From positions 15,072 through 20,983 of the forward strand of contig MGQF01000002.1 in assembly GCA_001797745.1 (NCBI GenBank): a stretch of 5,912 nucleotides of DNA, in the 5' to 3' direction. The DNA is from Deltaproteobacteria bacterium RBG_13_52_11. GTDB lineage: Bacteria; Desulfobacterota; B13-G15; RBG-16-54-18. The notes beneath the pieces were generated by a model. The model ran no database searches. It worked only from the letters and a program-made list of their open reading frames with translations, and had not been told where the DNA came from. The translations under genes were made by a program, and so were the position numbers. This document shows positions 1 through 5,825 of this stretch, piece by piece; the stretch's first letter is position 1, and the number at the start of each line of letters is the position of its first letter.

Positions 1-972
1 CCCCCGGTTCAGCCAGCGGAGCTTCTCCAGGTCGAATGTCGCAGGGCTCCTGGCGATCCCCTCCAAGGAGAAGCGCTGGATCATCTCTGCCCAGGAAATG
101 ATCTCCTCACCACCTGGTATCCCTCCCCCGAGGAGGACAAGGTAATTGGCCACGGCTTGGGGGAGAAACCCCTCATCCCGGTAGGCCCGCACTGAGACCG
201 CGCCATATCTCTTGCTCAGCCTCTCCCCACCGGGGGCCACCAACAGGGGGTGATGGGCGAAGCTAGGGGGGGGGAATCCGAGGGCCTCATAGAGGAAGAT
301 CTGTCGGGGGGTGTTGGGGAGGTGATCCTCCCCACGGATGACGTGGGTAATCTCCATCAAGGCATCATCGACCACCGCGGCGAAGTTATAGGCCGGACTG
401 CCATCGGAGCGCATGATGACGAAATCTCCCATCAATTTGTTTTCGAATACCTTCTTCCCATGGATGATATCTCGCACCACCGTGACTCCGTCTGTGACCT
501 TGAAGCGCAGTGAAGGCCTCCTACCTTCTCCCTCCAACTCCCTCGCCTGCTGAGAAGAAAGCCCTCGGCACCTGCCGAGATAACGGGGCCTCTCCCCTCT
601 GGCCAGCAATTGCTCGCGCATCTCGGTCAGCTCTTCGGGGGTGCAGTAGCATGGATAGACCTTTTCCTCCTGAAGGAGCCTCTGCGCGTACTCCTGATAA
701 ATCTCCTTCCGTTCGGACTGACGGTAGGGGGCGTGCTCCCCTCCTACCTCTGGCCCTTCATCCCACTCTAACCCCATCCAGCGCAGGTCCTCCATGATGG
801 CGGCCTCGGCAGCAGGATCAAGGCGCACCACATCGGTGTCCTCAATCCTGAGGATGAAGGCCCCGTCATGTTGTAGGGCAAAGAGTTTATTATAGAGGGC
901 AGTCCGTGCGTTCCCGATGTGCAATAACCCGGTCGGGCTCGGGGCAAACCGAACTCTCACCCCGCGTGTCAT
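1..972 (-). CDS. gltX: Glutamyl-tRNA synthetase, N-terminal 324 codons (3' end beyond window)
   Basis: Class I aminoacyl-tRNA synthetase that charges tRNA-Glu with glutamate in the cytoplasm, using ATP. The frame is open from the ATG to the window edge with no stop. Visible signatures in order: the glutamate/ATP-binding start RFAPSPTGLLHIGNAR (residues 8-23), whose HIGN is a HIGH-motif variant; LRIEDTD (41-47); a CYC pair (C108, C110) followed by YLGRCRG (C135), the zinc-binding insertion; YNFAAVVDD (195-203) and HVIRGEDH (210-217); and ERLSKRYG (250-257), the KMSKS-type loop. Family members are usually about 470-490 residues, so roughly the anticodon-binding third is missing only because the window ends. 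The ATG overlaps the ispF stop as ATGA, and TGGAG sits five bases upstream inside ispF, which supports this start and translational coupling. The fourth zinc ligand (usually His two residues after C135) is Gly137. Whether it charges only tRNA-Glu or also tRNA-Gln cannot be judged here. Confidence 0.96.
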   Translation of the reverse strand, partial: MTRGVRVRFAPSPTGLLHIGNARTALYNKLFALQHDGAFILRIEDTDVVRLDPAAEAAIMEDLRWMGLEWDEGPEVGGEHAPYRQSERKEIYQEYAQRLLQEEKVYPCYCTPEELTEMREQLLARGERPRYLGRCRGLSSQQARELEGEGRRPSLRFKVTDGVTVVRDIIHGKKVFENKLMGDFVIMRSDGSPAYNFAAVVDDALMEITHVIRGEDHLPNTPRQIFLYEALGFPPPSFAHHPLLVAPGGERLSKRYGAVSVRAYRDEGFLPQAVANYLVLLGGGIPGGEEIISWAEMIQRFSLEGIARSPATFDLEKLRWLNRG

Positions 973-1466
973 CGCAGCTCCAAAAGCACGACGGCATAGG
1001 CGGCGATCCCCTCACCTCTGCCTGTAAAACCCAACCCCTCGGTCGTAGTTGCCTTGACGTTCACCCGCTCCTGTTCGACCCCCACTGTCGCCGCAATCTT
1101 TTCTTCCATCGGGGAGCGATAAGGGGCCAGCTGAGGGGCCTGGGCCACAATGGTAGCATCGATGTTGGTTATGCTAAAACCCTTCCGCGCTACCATCTCC
1201 ACCACCTTTCTCAAGAGCACCAGGCTCTCTACATCCTTATACTGAGGATCAGAGTCGGGGAAGTGCCTCCCGAGATCCCCCTCGGAGATGGCCCCAAGGA
1301 GGGCATCACAGATGGCGTGCACCAGAACATCGGCGTCCGAGTGCCCCGCAAGCCCCCGCTGGTACGGGATCGTTATCCCCCCCAGGATTAAGGGGCGACC
1401 CTCCACCAATGGGTGTACATCATACCCCATTCCCACCCGGTAGCCTGGGCCTTTTTTCTCAACCAT
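969..1466 (-). CDS. ispF: 2-C-methyl-D-erythritol 2,4-cyclodiphosphate synthase (MEP isoprenoid pathway)
   Basis: Converts CDP-methylerythritol 2-phosphate to methylerythritol 2,4-cyclodiphosphate with release of CMP, in the non-mevalonate isoprenoid pathway; the enzyme is a cytoplasmic homotrimer. The 165-residue product is close to the usual 157-160. Expected motifs are present: GYDVHP with metal ligands D16 and H18, GHSDADVLVHAICDALLGA with H42 and third metal ligand H50, FPDSDPQYK (69-77), and TTTEGLGFTGRGEG near the C-terminus. All match the E. coli residues with a constant offset of eight. The frame stays open upstream to 1514, but ATG 1466 is preferred: it has AGGGAAG four bases upstream (1471-1477) and gives a family-sized protein. 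The start overlaps the end of the PIN/TRAM gene by 8 nt and the stop overlaps gltX by 4 nt, so the three genes are almost certainly co-translated. The usual neighbour ispD is missing. Confidence 0.96.
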   Translation of the reverse strand: MVEKKGPGYRVGMGYDVHPLVEGRPLILGGITIPYQRGLAGHSDADVLVHAICDALLGAISEGDLGRHFPDSDPQYKDVESLVLLRKVVEMVARKGFSITNIDATIVAQAPQLAPYRSPMEEKIAATVGVEQERVNVKATTTEGLGFTGRGEGIAAYAVVLLELR

Positions 1467-2502
1467 GCGCCTTCCCTGCCCGCAACGAGGGCTCCTCGGA
1501 GATAAATTCCTCATCCCTTGGGCGGGCGAAGATCATCCTGCCAGCCGTGGTCTGTAAAACGCTGGTGACTACGACATCGAGCTCTTTGCCGATGATCTTT
1601 TTCCCCTCCTCCACCACGACCATGGTGCCGTCATCTAGATAGGCCACCCCCTGGCCTGGTTCCTTTCCCTCTTTGAGGATCTGGATGTGGATGGTCTCTC
1701 CGGGGAGGACGACGGGCTTCAGGGCGTTGCTCAGCTGGTTGATGTTCAAGACCGTCAACCCCTGAAGCTCGGCCACCTTGTTCAGGTTGAAGTCGTTGGT
1801 AATGATTTTCCCAGTAATCCTCTTGGCCAGTTCGATCAGCTTGGCATCGACCTCTTGTATTTTTGGAAAATCGTGATCCGTTATCCTCACCTCCAAATCG
1901 CTTTGCTTTTGTATTCGGTTGAGGATGTCAAGCCCCCTCCTGCCTCGATTCCTCTTGAGGGGGTCGGGGGAATCAGCGATGTGCTGTAACTCGCGCAGGA
2001 TGAACTGAGGGATGATGAATGGCCCCTCGACAAATCCCGTTTCGCAGACGTCGGCAATCCTCCCGTCGATGATGACACTGGTATCGAGGATCTTGGGTAT
2101 CTCGCCATGGGGGCCCGTCTTGCTGAGAATTCTCCAGCTCGCCGGGTTAAATTCCTTTCCCTTCCAAACCCCAATCATGACCCCCAGATATCCCGCCAGG
2201 ATATAGATAAGGGAGTAGAGATGAGTTCCCCTCCAGCCGGGAGGGATGGAGATCGTCGCAATGAGATGGGTAAGGCAGAAAGCCGTCACCAGCCCGATGA
2301 GTCCACCGACAATCCCTTTGCCCGAGGCCTTTCTGATGCCGATCTCCAAGAAGATGACCGCAGCGGCGATCAGACCTCCTCCGATTCCTCCCCAGAGGGA
2401 AGCGTGAGAGGATTGCACCAGTTCCGGCCCAATGTAAATCCCTGCAAGGCAGCTAAAAATAAAGAGGAATATCCGCACTATGCTCAAACCTATCCGCTCC
2501 AT
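1459..2502 (-). CDS. YacL-like membrane PIN/TRAM domain protein (putative RNase)
   Basis: A 347-residue protein with the YacL architecture. It has about four N-terminal membrane helices (near 7-25, 37-55, 62-84, 95-113), then a PIN nuclease fold (about 136-258), then a TRAM-type beta-barrel RNA-binding domain (about 264-327). The acidic PIN residues are visible: D140 in ILDTSVIIDGR, E171 in RELQHIADS, D219 in EVDAKLIELA and D237 in TNDFNLNK, which suggests an intact metal-dependent active site. The domain combination points to RNA cleavage or binding at the inner face of the membrane; a specific substrate cannot be named. An upstream in-frame ATG exists at 2520, but the start at 2502 has a near-perfect AGGAGGTG just before it, and the upstream ATG would place that site inside the gene. 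The 3' end overlaps ispF. In Bacillus the homologue lies in yacL-ispD-ispF-gltX; here ispD is absent. Codons 2-4 repeat a motif found in the leader. Confidence 0.93.
   Translation of the reverse strand: MERIGLSIVRIFLFIFSCLAGIYIGPELVQSSHASLWGGIGGGLIAAAVIFLEIGIRKASGKGIVGGLIGLVTAFCLTHLIATISIPPGWRGTHLYSLIYILAGYLGVMIGVWKGKEFNPASWRILSKTGPHGEIPKILDTSVIIDGRIADVCETGFVEGPFIIPQFILRELQHIADSPDPLKRNRGRRGLDILNRIQKQSDLEVRITDHDFPKIQEVDAKLIELAKRITGKIITNDFNLNKVAELQGLTVLNINQLSNALKPVVLPGETIHIQILKEGKEPGQGVAYLDDGTMVVVEEGKKIIGKELDVVVTSVLQTTAGRMIFARPRDEEFISEEPSLRAGKAHG
2470..2499 (-). repeat. Two copies of the GCGGATA motif inside the 5' end of the PIN/TRAM gene
   Basis: Codons 2-4 (E-R-I) read GAGCGGATA at 2499-2491, and codons 9-11 (V-R-I) read GTGCGGATA at 2478-2470, a 21-nt period. 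The first copy is identical to the 3' arm of the inverted repeat at 2589-2615, and the second differs by one base. The repetition is directly visible; whether it is functional or reflects the protein sequence is unknown. Confidence 0.5.
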
Positions 2503-2506
2503 ATGA

Positions 2507-2514
2507 CACCTCCT
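2507..2514 (-). promoter_or_regulatory. Strong Shine-Dalgarno of the PIN/TRAM gene
   Basis: On the minus strand AGGAGGTG precedes ATG 2502 with four bases between them (six from the GGAGG core). It decides the start: choosing the ATG at 2520 would bury this site in the coding sequence and leave that ATG without a comparable site. Confidence 0.85.
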
Positions 2515-2588
2515 GGCCATCCTATGATGGCAGCCGAGTTGCTCTCTTTATTTAGGCGGGATGGGGGGAAAGGAGATCTACCGACACG

Positions 2589-2615
2589 TATCCGCTCGGA
2601 TAAGATGAGCGGATA
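2589..2615. repeat. Perfect 9-bp inverted repeat with 9-nt loop
   Basis: Arms TATCCGCTC (2589-2597) and GAGCGGATA (2607-2615) are exactly complementary, with loop GGATAAGAT on the plus strand. In minus-strand RNA this forms a 9-bp stem about 90 nt before the PIN/TRAM start codon. It is not a standard intrinsic terminator for that direction, because the T-tract precedes rather than follows the stem. It could be an operator for a dimeric repressor or a leader RNA structure; the recurrence of the same 9-mer at the start of the downstream gene favours some regulatory meaning. Confidence 0.7.
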
Positions 2616-2630
2616 AAAAAATATAAGGGG

Positions 2631-2661
2631 AAAAAAGTATGATAAGGCCTTCCTTTTACTT
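2631..2661 (-). terminator. Weak terminator-like hairpin after carD
   Basis: Immediately after the carD stop, AAGTA (2661-2657) can pair with TACTT (2639-2635), with an inner AAGG/CCTT stem (2655-2652 with 2647-2644) separated by an asymmetric internal loop, and the remaining T-run ends at 2631. A second 6-bp hairpin with a triloop (AAGGCA/TGCCTT, 2662-2676) overlaps the stop codon. Both stems are short and AT-rich, so at most partial termination would be expected. Confidence 0.22.
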
Positions 2662-3139
2662 AAGGCAAGATGCCTTGGATTTCCTCCCCGACGTCCGCCT
2701 CTTCAACATCTTTCGAGATGGCCAGCTCCTTAATGAGGAGCCTCTTAGCCGTATCCATCAATTTTCTCTCCCCAAAAGAAAGACCTTTCTCGCTTTTCAA
2801 GGAGTAAAGATCTCGGAATACCTTGGCCACCTCAAATATGGAACCGCTCTGAATCCTTTCCATATGGCCGCGATATCTCTGATTCCACGGCTGATGATGG
2901 ATAGGGACCTCCTTGCTCTTCAAGATTTCATAGACCTCTGGGATCCTTTCCGGATCGATCACTTCCCTCATGCCAGCGATACAGGCGCTCTCCATTGGAA
3001 TCATGATGGTCATTTTTGTGTCGAGTATGCTGAGCACATAGAAGTCTTGCATCTTTCCCCCCATATCCATCTTCTCGATGCCCTCGATGGCGCCAACTCC
3101 ATGACCGGGATAAACGGCGAAGTCCCCTATCTCAAACAT
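2660..3139 (-). CDS. carD: CarD-family RNA polymerase-binding transcription regulator
   Basis: A 159-residue protein that fits the CarD/CdnL family. These bind the RNA polymerase beta subunit and stabilise the open promoter complex, typically at ribosomal and stress-responsive promoters. The N-terminal RNAP-interacting Tudor-like domain starts with the hallmark FEIGDFAVYPGHGVGAIEGI (residues 2-21) and runs to about residue 60. The C-terminal helical DNA-binding part (about 65-148) holds WNQRYRGHMERIQSG followed by IFEVAKVFRDLY and LSFGERKLMDTAKRLLIKEL. W85 corresponds to the wedge tryptophan that contacts the upstream edge of the -10 element in characterised homologues. Length is typical for stand-alone CarD. 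The start has AAGGAGG eleven bases upstream and lies 27 nt after the lipoprotein stop, so the two genes probably share a transcript. Confidence 0.95.
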   Translation of the reverse strand: MFEIGDFAVYPGHGVGAIEGIEKMDMGGKMQDFYVLSILDTKMTIMIPMESACIAGMREVIDPERIPEVYEILKSKEVPIHHQPWNQRYRGHMERIQSGSIFEVAKVFRDLYSLKSEKGLSFGERKLMDTAKRLLIKELAISKDVEEADVGEEIQGILP

Positions 3140-3150
3140 CTCGTTCAGTC

Positions 3151-3157
3151 CCTCCTT
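3151..3157 (-). promoter_or_regulatory. Ribosome binding site of carD
   Basis: AAGGAGG on the minus strand lies in the 27-nt gap after the lipoprotein gene, with a rather long 11-nt spacer to ATG 3139. No other in-frame start is closer to it. Confidence 0.7.
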
Positions 3158-3166
3158 GGACTTTTG

Positions 3167-4336
3167 TTAACTTTGAGGAAGTGGTTTCACCACAGCGTCC
3201 ACCTGAACTCTTCCCTGTATCACCTGGGCTACTGAAGCATCAATGCCAAACAGTCTGGAAACCTGTATCCTTCCAATGGGATTCACTCCTTTGAGGTCTC
3301 CTGCAGGATATACCTCCAGGAGGTCACCCTTTTTAAGACCTGTCTGATAACCCGCATTGAGATAGACCGTATCCCCCTCAACCAAGGCGATCCGCGTAAG
3401 CCAATCCATACCATTTATTTCATCGACGACCTGCGCGATGATGTTATCTATGGCCAGATCTATCGCCCTGTATTTGGCCTTCTCCTCACTCAAGACCCCA
3501 AATTCTTCGCTGCCGGCAAGAGGATTGGTGGCGACAAAGTCCCTCACAATGCGCCCCTCGGCAGGATCGATAAACTTCGCATTTATTCGTACAATGGCCA
3601 TAGAAACCTTTTCATCTTCGACTGGAGTTGCAGTAGTGACAAAGGGACCATAAACCGCTCCCACGATGACCCCCTGAACTCCCAACGCTTTGTTAAGCAA
3701 CTTCGTCTTTGCAGGGTCTTTGAGATCCGCAGGGGTGAGGCCCAGTTTTTCGAGGTTAAGCCTGACCATCTCCCGATCCATCACAAGGGAAGTGAAGACC
3801 TCGGTCTCCATTTTCTTGGCCAATCGATCCGCTATGACCTCCCCGAATTTTTCAAAGGTAAACGTGGTGCGGTCTTCAAAGGGGAGGATAGCTATCTTGC
3901 GTTTGAGGTAAGGATGGTTGAGGCGCCTTGTGGTAGCGGGAGGTGTCCCCTTTTCTTCCGTTTCTTGTACCGCTACTACCTCCTCTTTCTCTTTGTCAGT
4001 CTTTCGTTCTACCCCTTTAAGTTCCTTAGCTTCTTCCCTCTTTACCCGCTCCGCCTCGAGCGACAAAGGCTCTACCTCTCCCGCCAAGTATCTGTCCACC
4101 CTTACATAGGTAAATTTAACATCCCCTTTTTCATCTTTTTCCAAGGGGACTTTGACATACTTTTCCCCGTCGATGACATATATGTCCTTGTCCGATAACC
4201 TGGCCAACTCCTCCCTTGTGTAGGACGAATGGGATTTCTTCCAGGGCAGGATAGAACATGCCATCGATGAGGTCAAAAAAATCGGTAGCAGCAATCCGAC
4301 GATCGCCTTGAATCGTACTATTCTATTATCTGGCAT
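3167..4336 (-). CDS. Predicted outer-membrane lipoprotein with CsgG/TolB-like and FlgT-C-like domains
   Basis: A 389-residue predicted lipoprotein of unknown role. From the ATG at 4336 there is a basic n-region, a hydrophobic stretch (about 11-26) and a lipobox-like SMAC ending at C27; Ser at -3 is unusual, and Ser at +2 would allow outer-membrane sorting. Residues 28-90 are a mixed segment, and about 92-130 is a highly charged Lys/Glu linker, possibly coiled coil. KRKIAILPFEDRT (146-157) opens a CsgG/TolB-N-like alpha/beta domain continuing through VQGVIVGAVYGPF (219-232) to about 305. The end, VEGDTVYLNAGYQTGLKKGD then LEVYPAG and IGRIQVSRL, resembles the FlgT C-terminal beta domain, which recurs in envelope lipoproteins. 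The frame extends upstream to a TTG at 4378, but the resulting N-terminus is a poorer signal peptide. It is first in the operon with carD; an envelope assembly or sensing role is only inferred. Confidence 0.85.
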   Translation of the reverse strand: MPDNRIVRFKAIVGLLLPIFLTSSMACSILPWKKSHSSYTREELARLSDKDIYVIDGEKYVKVPLEKDEKGDVKFTYVRVDRYLAGEVEPLSLEAERVKREEAKELKGVERKTDKEKEEVVAVQETEEKGTPPATTRRLNHPYLKRKIAILPFEDRTTFTFEKFGEVIADRLAKKMETEVFTSLVMDREMVRLNLEKLGLTPADLKDPAKTKLLNKALGVQGVIVGAVYGPFVTTATPVEDEKVSMAIVRINAKFIDPAEGRIVRDFVATNPLAGSEEFGVLSEEKAKYRAIDLAIDNIIAQVVDEINGMDWLTRIALVEGDTVYLNAGYQTGLKKGDLLEVYPAGDLKGVNPIGRIQVSRLFGIDASVAQVIQGRVQVDAVVKPLPQS

Positions 4337-4343
4337 GATATAT

Positions 4344-4372
4344 CTTATAGCAGAAAGCCGAGAGAAAAGCAA
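4344..4372 (-). promoter_or_regulatory. Candidate promoter of the lipoprotein-carD operon
   Basis: TTGCTT (4372-4367) and TATAAG (4349-4344) are separated by 17 bp on the minus strand. The -10 matches the consensus at five of six positions, the -35 at only three. Transcription would start near 4337, at or next to the ATG at 4336, giving a leaderless message; this agrees with the absence of a Shine-Dalgarno before that ATG. Confidence 0.4.
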
Positions 4373-4448
4373 GAACAAATCTTCATCTCACCCCCTATGC
4401 AAAGGTTACAGGTCAATTTGTCCCCCTTTAGTGCCGCAGGCTTTTCTG

Positions 4449-4478
4449 TTGACAGGGAGATTCCTGCCAAGGTAGAAT
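4449..4478 (+). promoter_or_regulatory. Sigma70-type promoter of nfeD-slipin
   Basis: A perfect -35 TTGACA (4449-4454) and a five-of-six -10 TAGAAT (4473-4478) with an 18-bp spacer. The predicted start near 4485 gives a 5' leader of about 30 nt to ATG 4515. An imperfect palindrome, CAGG-N6-CCTG (4453-4466), overlaps the -35 end and the spacer, but I have no evidence that it is an operator. Confidence 0.72.
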
Positions 4479-4505
4479 TTAACAAACAAATCGATGAGAG
4501 CTAGT

Positions 4506-4512
4506 AGGGGGG
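4506..4512 (+). promoter_or_regulatory. Ribosome binding site of nfeD
   Basis: AGGGGGG lies two bases before ATG 4515. The spacing is tight, but the upstream in-frame ATG at 4494 has no purine-rich site and would begin only about nine bases after the predicted transcription start, so 4515 is preferred. Confidence 0.55.
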
Positions 4513-4514
4513 CG

Positions 4515-5798
4515 ATGTTAAAAAAGGTCCTTTTGTCTTTACTCATAGTCTCTGCCTTTCTCACCATAGCTTCTGCTCAGGGTAATGTTATCTATCTCCT
4601 CAAGATTGATGGGATTATCAACCCCGCCTCAGCAGGATACATCGTCAAAGGAATTGATAAGGCTGAGCAGGAAGGGGCCTCCTGCCTGGTAATTGAGATG
4701 GATACCCCAGGGGGACTCATGGAGTCAATGCGCTCCATTGTAAAGCGGATCCTCAGCGCACGCGTTCCCGTCATCGTCTACGTCGCGCCGGCCGGTTCCC
4801 GGGCTGGGTCAGCAGGGGTCTTCATTACCATGGCCGCCAATATAGCGGCCATGGCCCCAGGGACCAATATCGGTGCGGCCCACCCCGTGCAAATGGGGGA
4901 GAAGGAAACAAGCAAGGAGATGGAGGCCAAGATCCTCAACGACACCGTTGCCTATATCAAGACCATCGCAAAGCAGAGGGGGAGAAACGAGCAATGGGCC
5001 GAGAAGGCAGTAAGGGAGAGCGTTTCGGTGAAAGAGGATGAGGCCCTCAAGCTAGGGGTCATCGATCTTGTCTCCCCCAGTTTGAAGGACCTCTTGAGCA
5101 GGGTCGATGGGAGGCGCATAGAACTCTCTTCTGACAAGGTAGTCGCCCTCAAGACTGAGGGACTTGAAATAAAGACCCTTAAGATGTCTTTTCGGGACCA
5201 GTTCCTCTCCATCATATCGAATCCCAATATCGCCCTGATCCTCTTTTTATTGGGTGTCTACGGACTCTTACTCGAATTCTGGAGTCCAGGGGCGATCTTC
5301 CCCGGGGTCGTCGGGGGGATCTGCATCATCTTGGCCTTCTTCGCCTTTCAGATGCTCCCGATCAACTACGCAGGGATCGCCCTGATCCTCTTGGGGGTCA
5401 TCCTGTTTATCGCGGAGATCAAGATTACGAGCTATGGGATACTTTCCATTGGGGGGGTGATCTCCCTTCTTTTGGGTTCTATCATGCTCATCGATAGCCC
5501 GGCGGAATTTCTGAGGATATCCTTTGTCAACGTTATTTTGCCCGTCGTGGTGGTAAGCGCCGGGTTCTTCCTCTTCGCCCTGACCATGGTGGTACGGGCC
5601 CACCGTCGCCGTCCCACCACCGGGAAAGAAGGCCTCATCGGCAAGACCGGGGTCGCCACGATTGATTTGAAGCCGGAAGGGGTCGTCGAGATCAGGGGCG
5701 AACTCTGGAACGCCGTGGCGGAGGAAGAAATCAAGGCCGGTGAGAAGATACAGGTAGAAGAAATGGAGGGAATGAAGGTAAAAGTGATAAAGATATAA
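4515..5798 (+). CDS. nfeD: NfeD family membrane-bound ClpP-class serine protease (long form)
   Basis: A 427-residue full-length NfeD. It begins with a clear signal peptide (MLKK, then a hydrophobic core to about residue 21, likely cleavage ASA|QG). A ClpP-class protease domain follows (about 24-200): MDTPGGLMESM (62-72), then RAGSAGVFI with candidate nucleophile S99, and K139 as candidate general base, matching the 40-residue Ser/Lys spacing of the archaeal PH1510 protease. About five membrane helices lie between roughly 236 and 360. A C-terminal OB-fold-like NfeD domain (about 370-427) starts at GLIGKTGVA. Long-form NfeD proteins are encoded next to slipins, and the archaeal pair is known to cleave the hydrophobic C-terminal region of its stomatin; the next gene here is such a partner. 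The protease should face the periplasm and the OB-fold the cytoplasm if topology is standard. The upstream in-frame ATG at 4494 is less likely because it does not have a ribosome site. Confidence 0.95.
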   Translation: MLKKVLLSLLIVSAFLTIASAQGNVIYLLKIDGIINPASAGYIVKGIDKAEQEGASCLVIEMDTPGGLMESMRSIVKRILSARVPVIVYVAPAGSRAGSAGVFITMAANIAAMAPGTNIGAAHPVQMGEKETSKEMEAKILNDTVAYIKTIAKQRGRNEQWAEKAVRESVSVKEDEALKLGVIDLVSPSLKDLLSRVDGRRIELSSDKVVALKTEGLEIKTLKMSFRDQFLSIISNPNIALILFLLGVYGLLLEFWSPGAIFPGVVGGICIILAFFAFQMLPINYAGIALILLGVILFIAEIKITSYGILSIGGVISLLLGSIMLIDSPAEFLRISFVNVILPVVVVSAGFFLFALTMVVRAHRRRPTTGKEGLIGKTGVATIDLKPEGVVEIRGELWNAVAEEEIKAGEKIQVEEMEGMKVKVIKI

Positions 5799-5812
5799 AA
5801 CAAGGTCAAAAG

Positions 5813-5820
5813 AAGGAGGG
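5813..5820 (+). promoter_or_regulatory. Ribosome binding site of the slipin gene
   Basis: AAGGAGGG followed by a five-base spacer to ATG 5826, within the 27-nt gap after nfeD. A textbook site that supports both the start and co-transcription with nfeD. Confidence 0.85.
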
Positions 5821-5825
5821 AAATT

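Larger units (their letters stand above)
2503..2659 (-). other. 157-nt gap between carD and the PIN/TRAM gene, probable leader
   Basis: The only sizeable gap within the minus-strand gene cluster. In transcription order it holds a weak hairpin just after the carD stop, pyrimidine-rich tracts (TTTTTTCCCC at 2636-2627 and TTTTTTT at 2621-2615), a perfect 9-bp inverted repeat (2589-2615), and the Shine-Dalgarno. I see no convincing TTGACA/TATAAT pair, so it is unclear whether the downstream genes have their own promoter or are reached by read-through from carD. No credible small ORF with a ribosome site was found. Confidence 0.6.

Noticed and set aside
906..1391. 161-codon plus-strand open frame opposite ispF and the start of gltX
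   Set aside because: It is the complement of conserved IspF/GltX motifs and has no independent support.
2107..2616. 169-codon plus-strand open frame opposite the 5' half of the PIN/TRAM gene
   Set aside because: Low-complexity product without motifs, antisense to a well-supported membrane protein gene.
2589..2621. Inverted repeat plus A/T-run as a Rho-independent terminator
   Set aside because: The stem is followed by A rather than T on the plus strand, and on the minus strand the T-run precedes the stem, so neither direction fits.
2639..3235. 198-codon plus-strand open frame opposite carD
   Set aside because: It is antisense to carD, whose protein has all family hallmarks; its own translation shows no recognisable motif.
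4345..4389. 13-codon ORF (MKICSCFSLGFLL) on the minus strand just after AGGGGGTGAG, in the lipoprotein leader
   Set aside because: The ribosome site is only four bases from the ATG and the peptide is very short; a leader peptide cannot be excluded, but nothing else supports it.
4436..4467. GCAGG...CCTGC and CAGG-N6-CCTG inverted repeats around the nfeD promoter as an operator
   Set aside because: Arms are only 4-5 bp, which is expected by chance in a region of this size.
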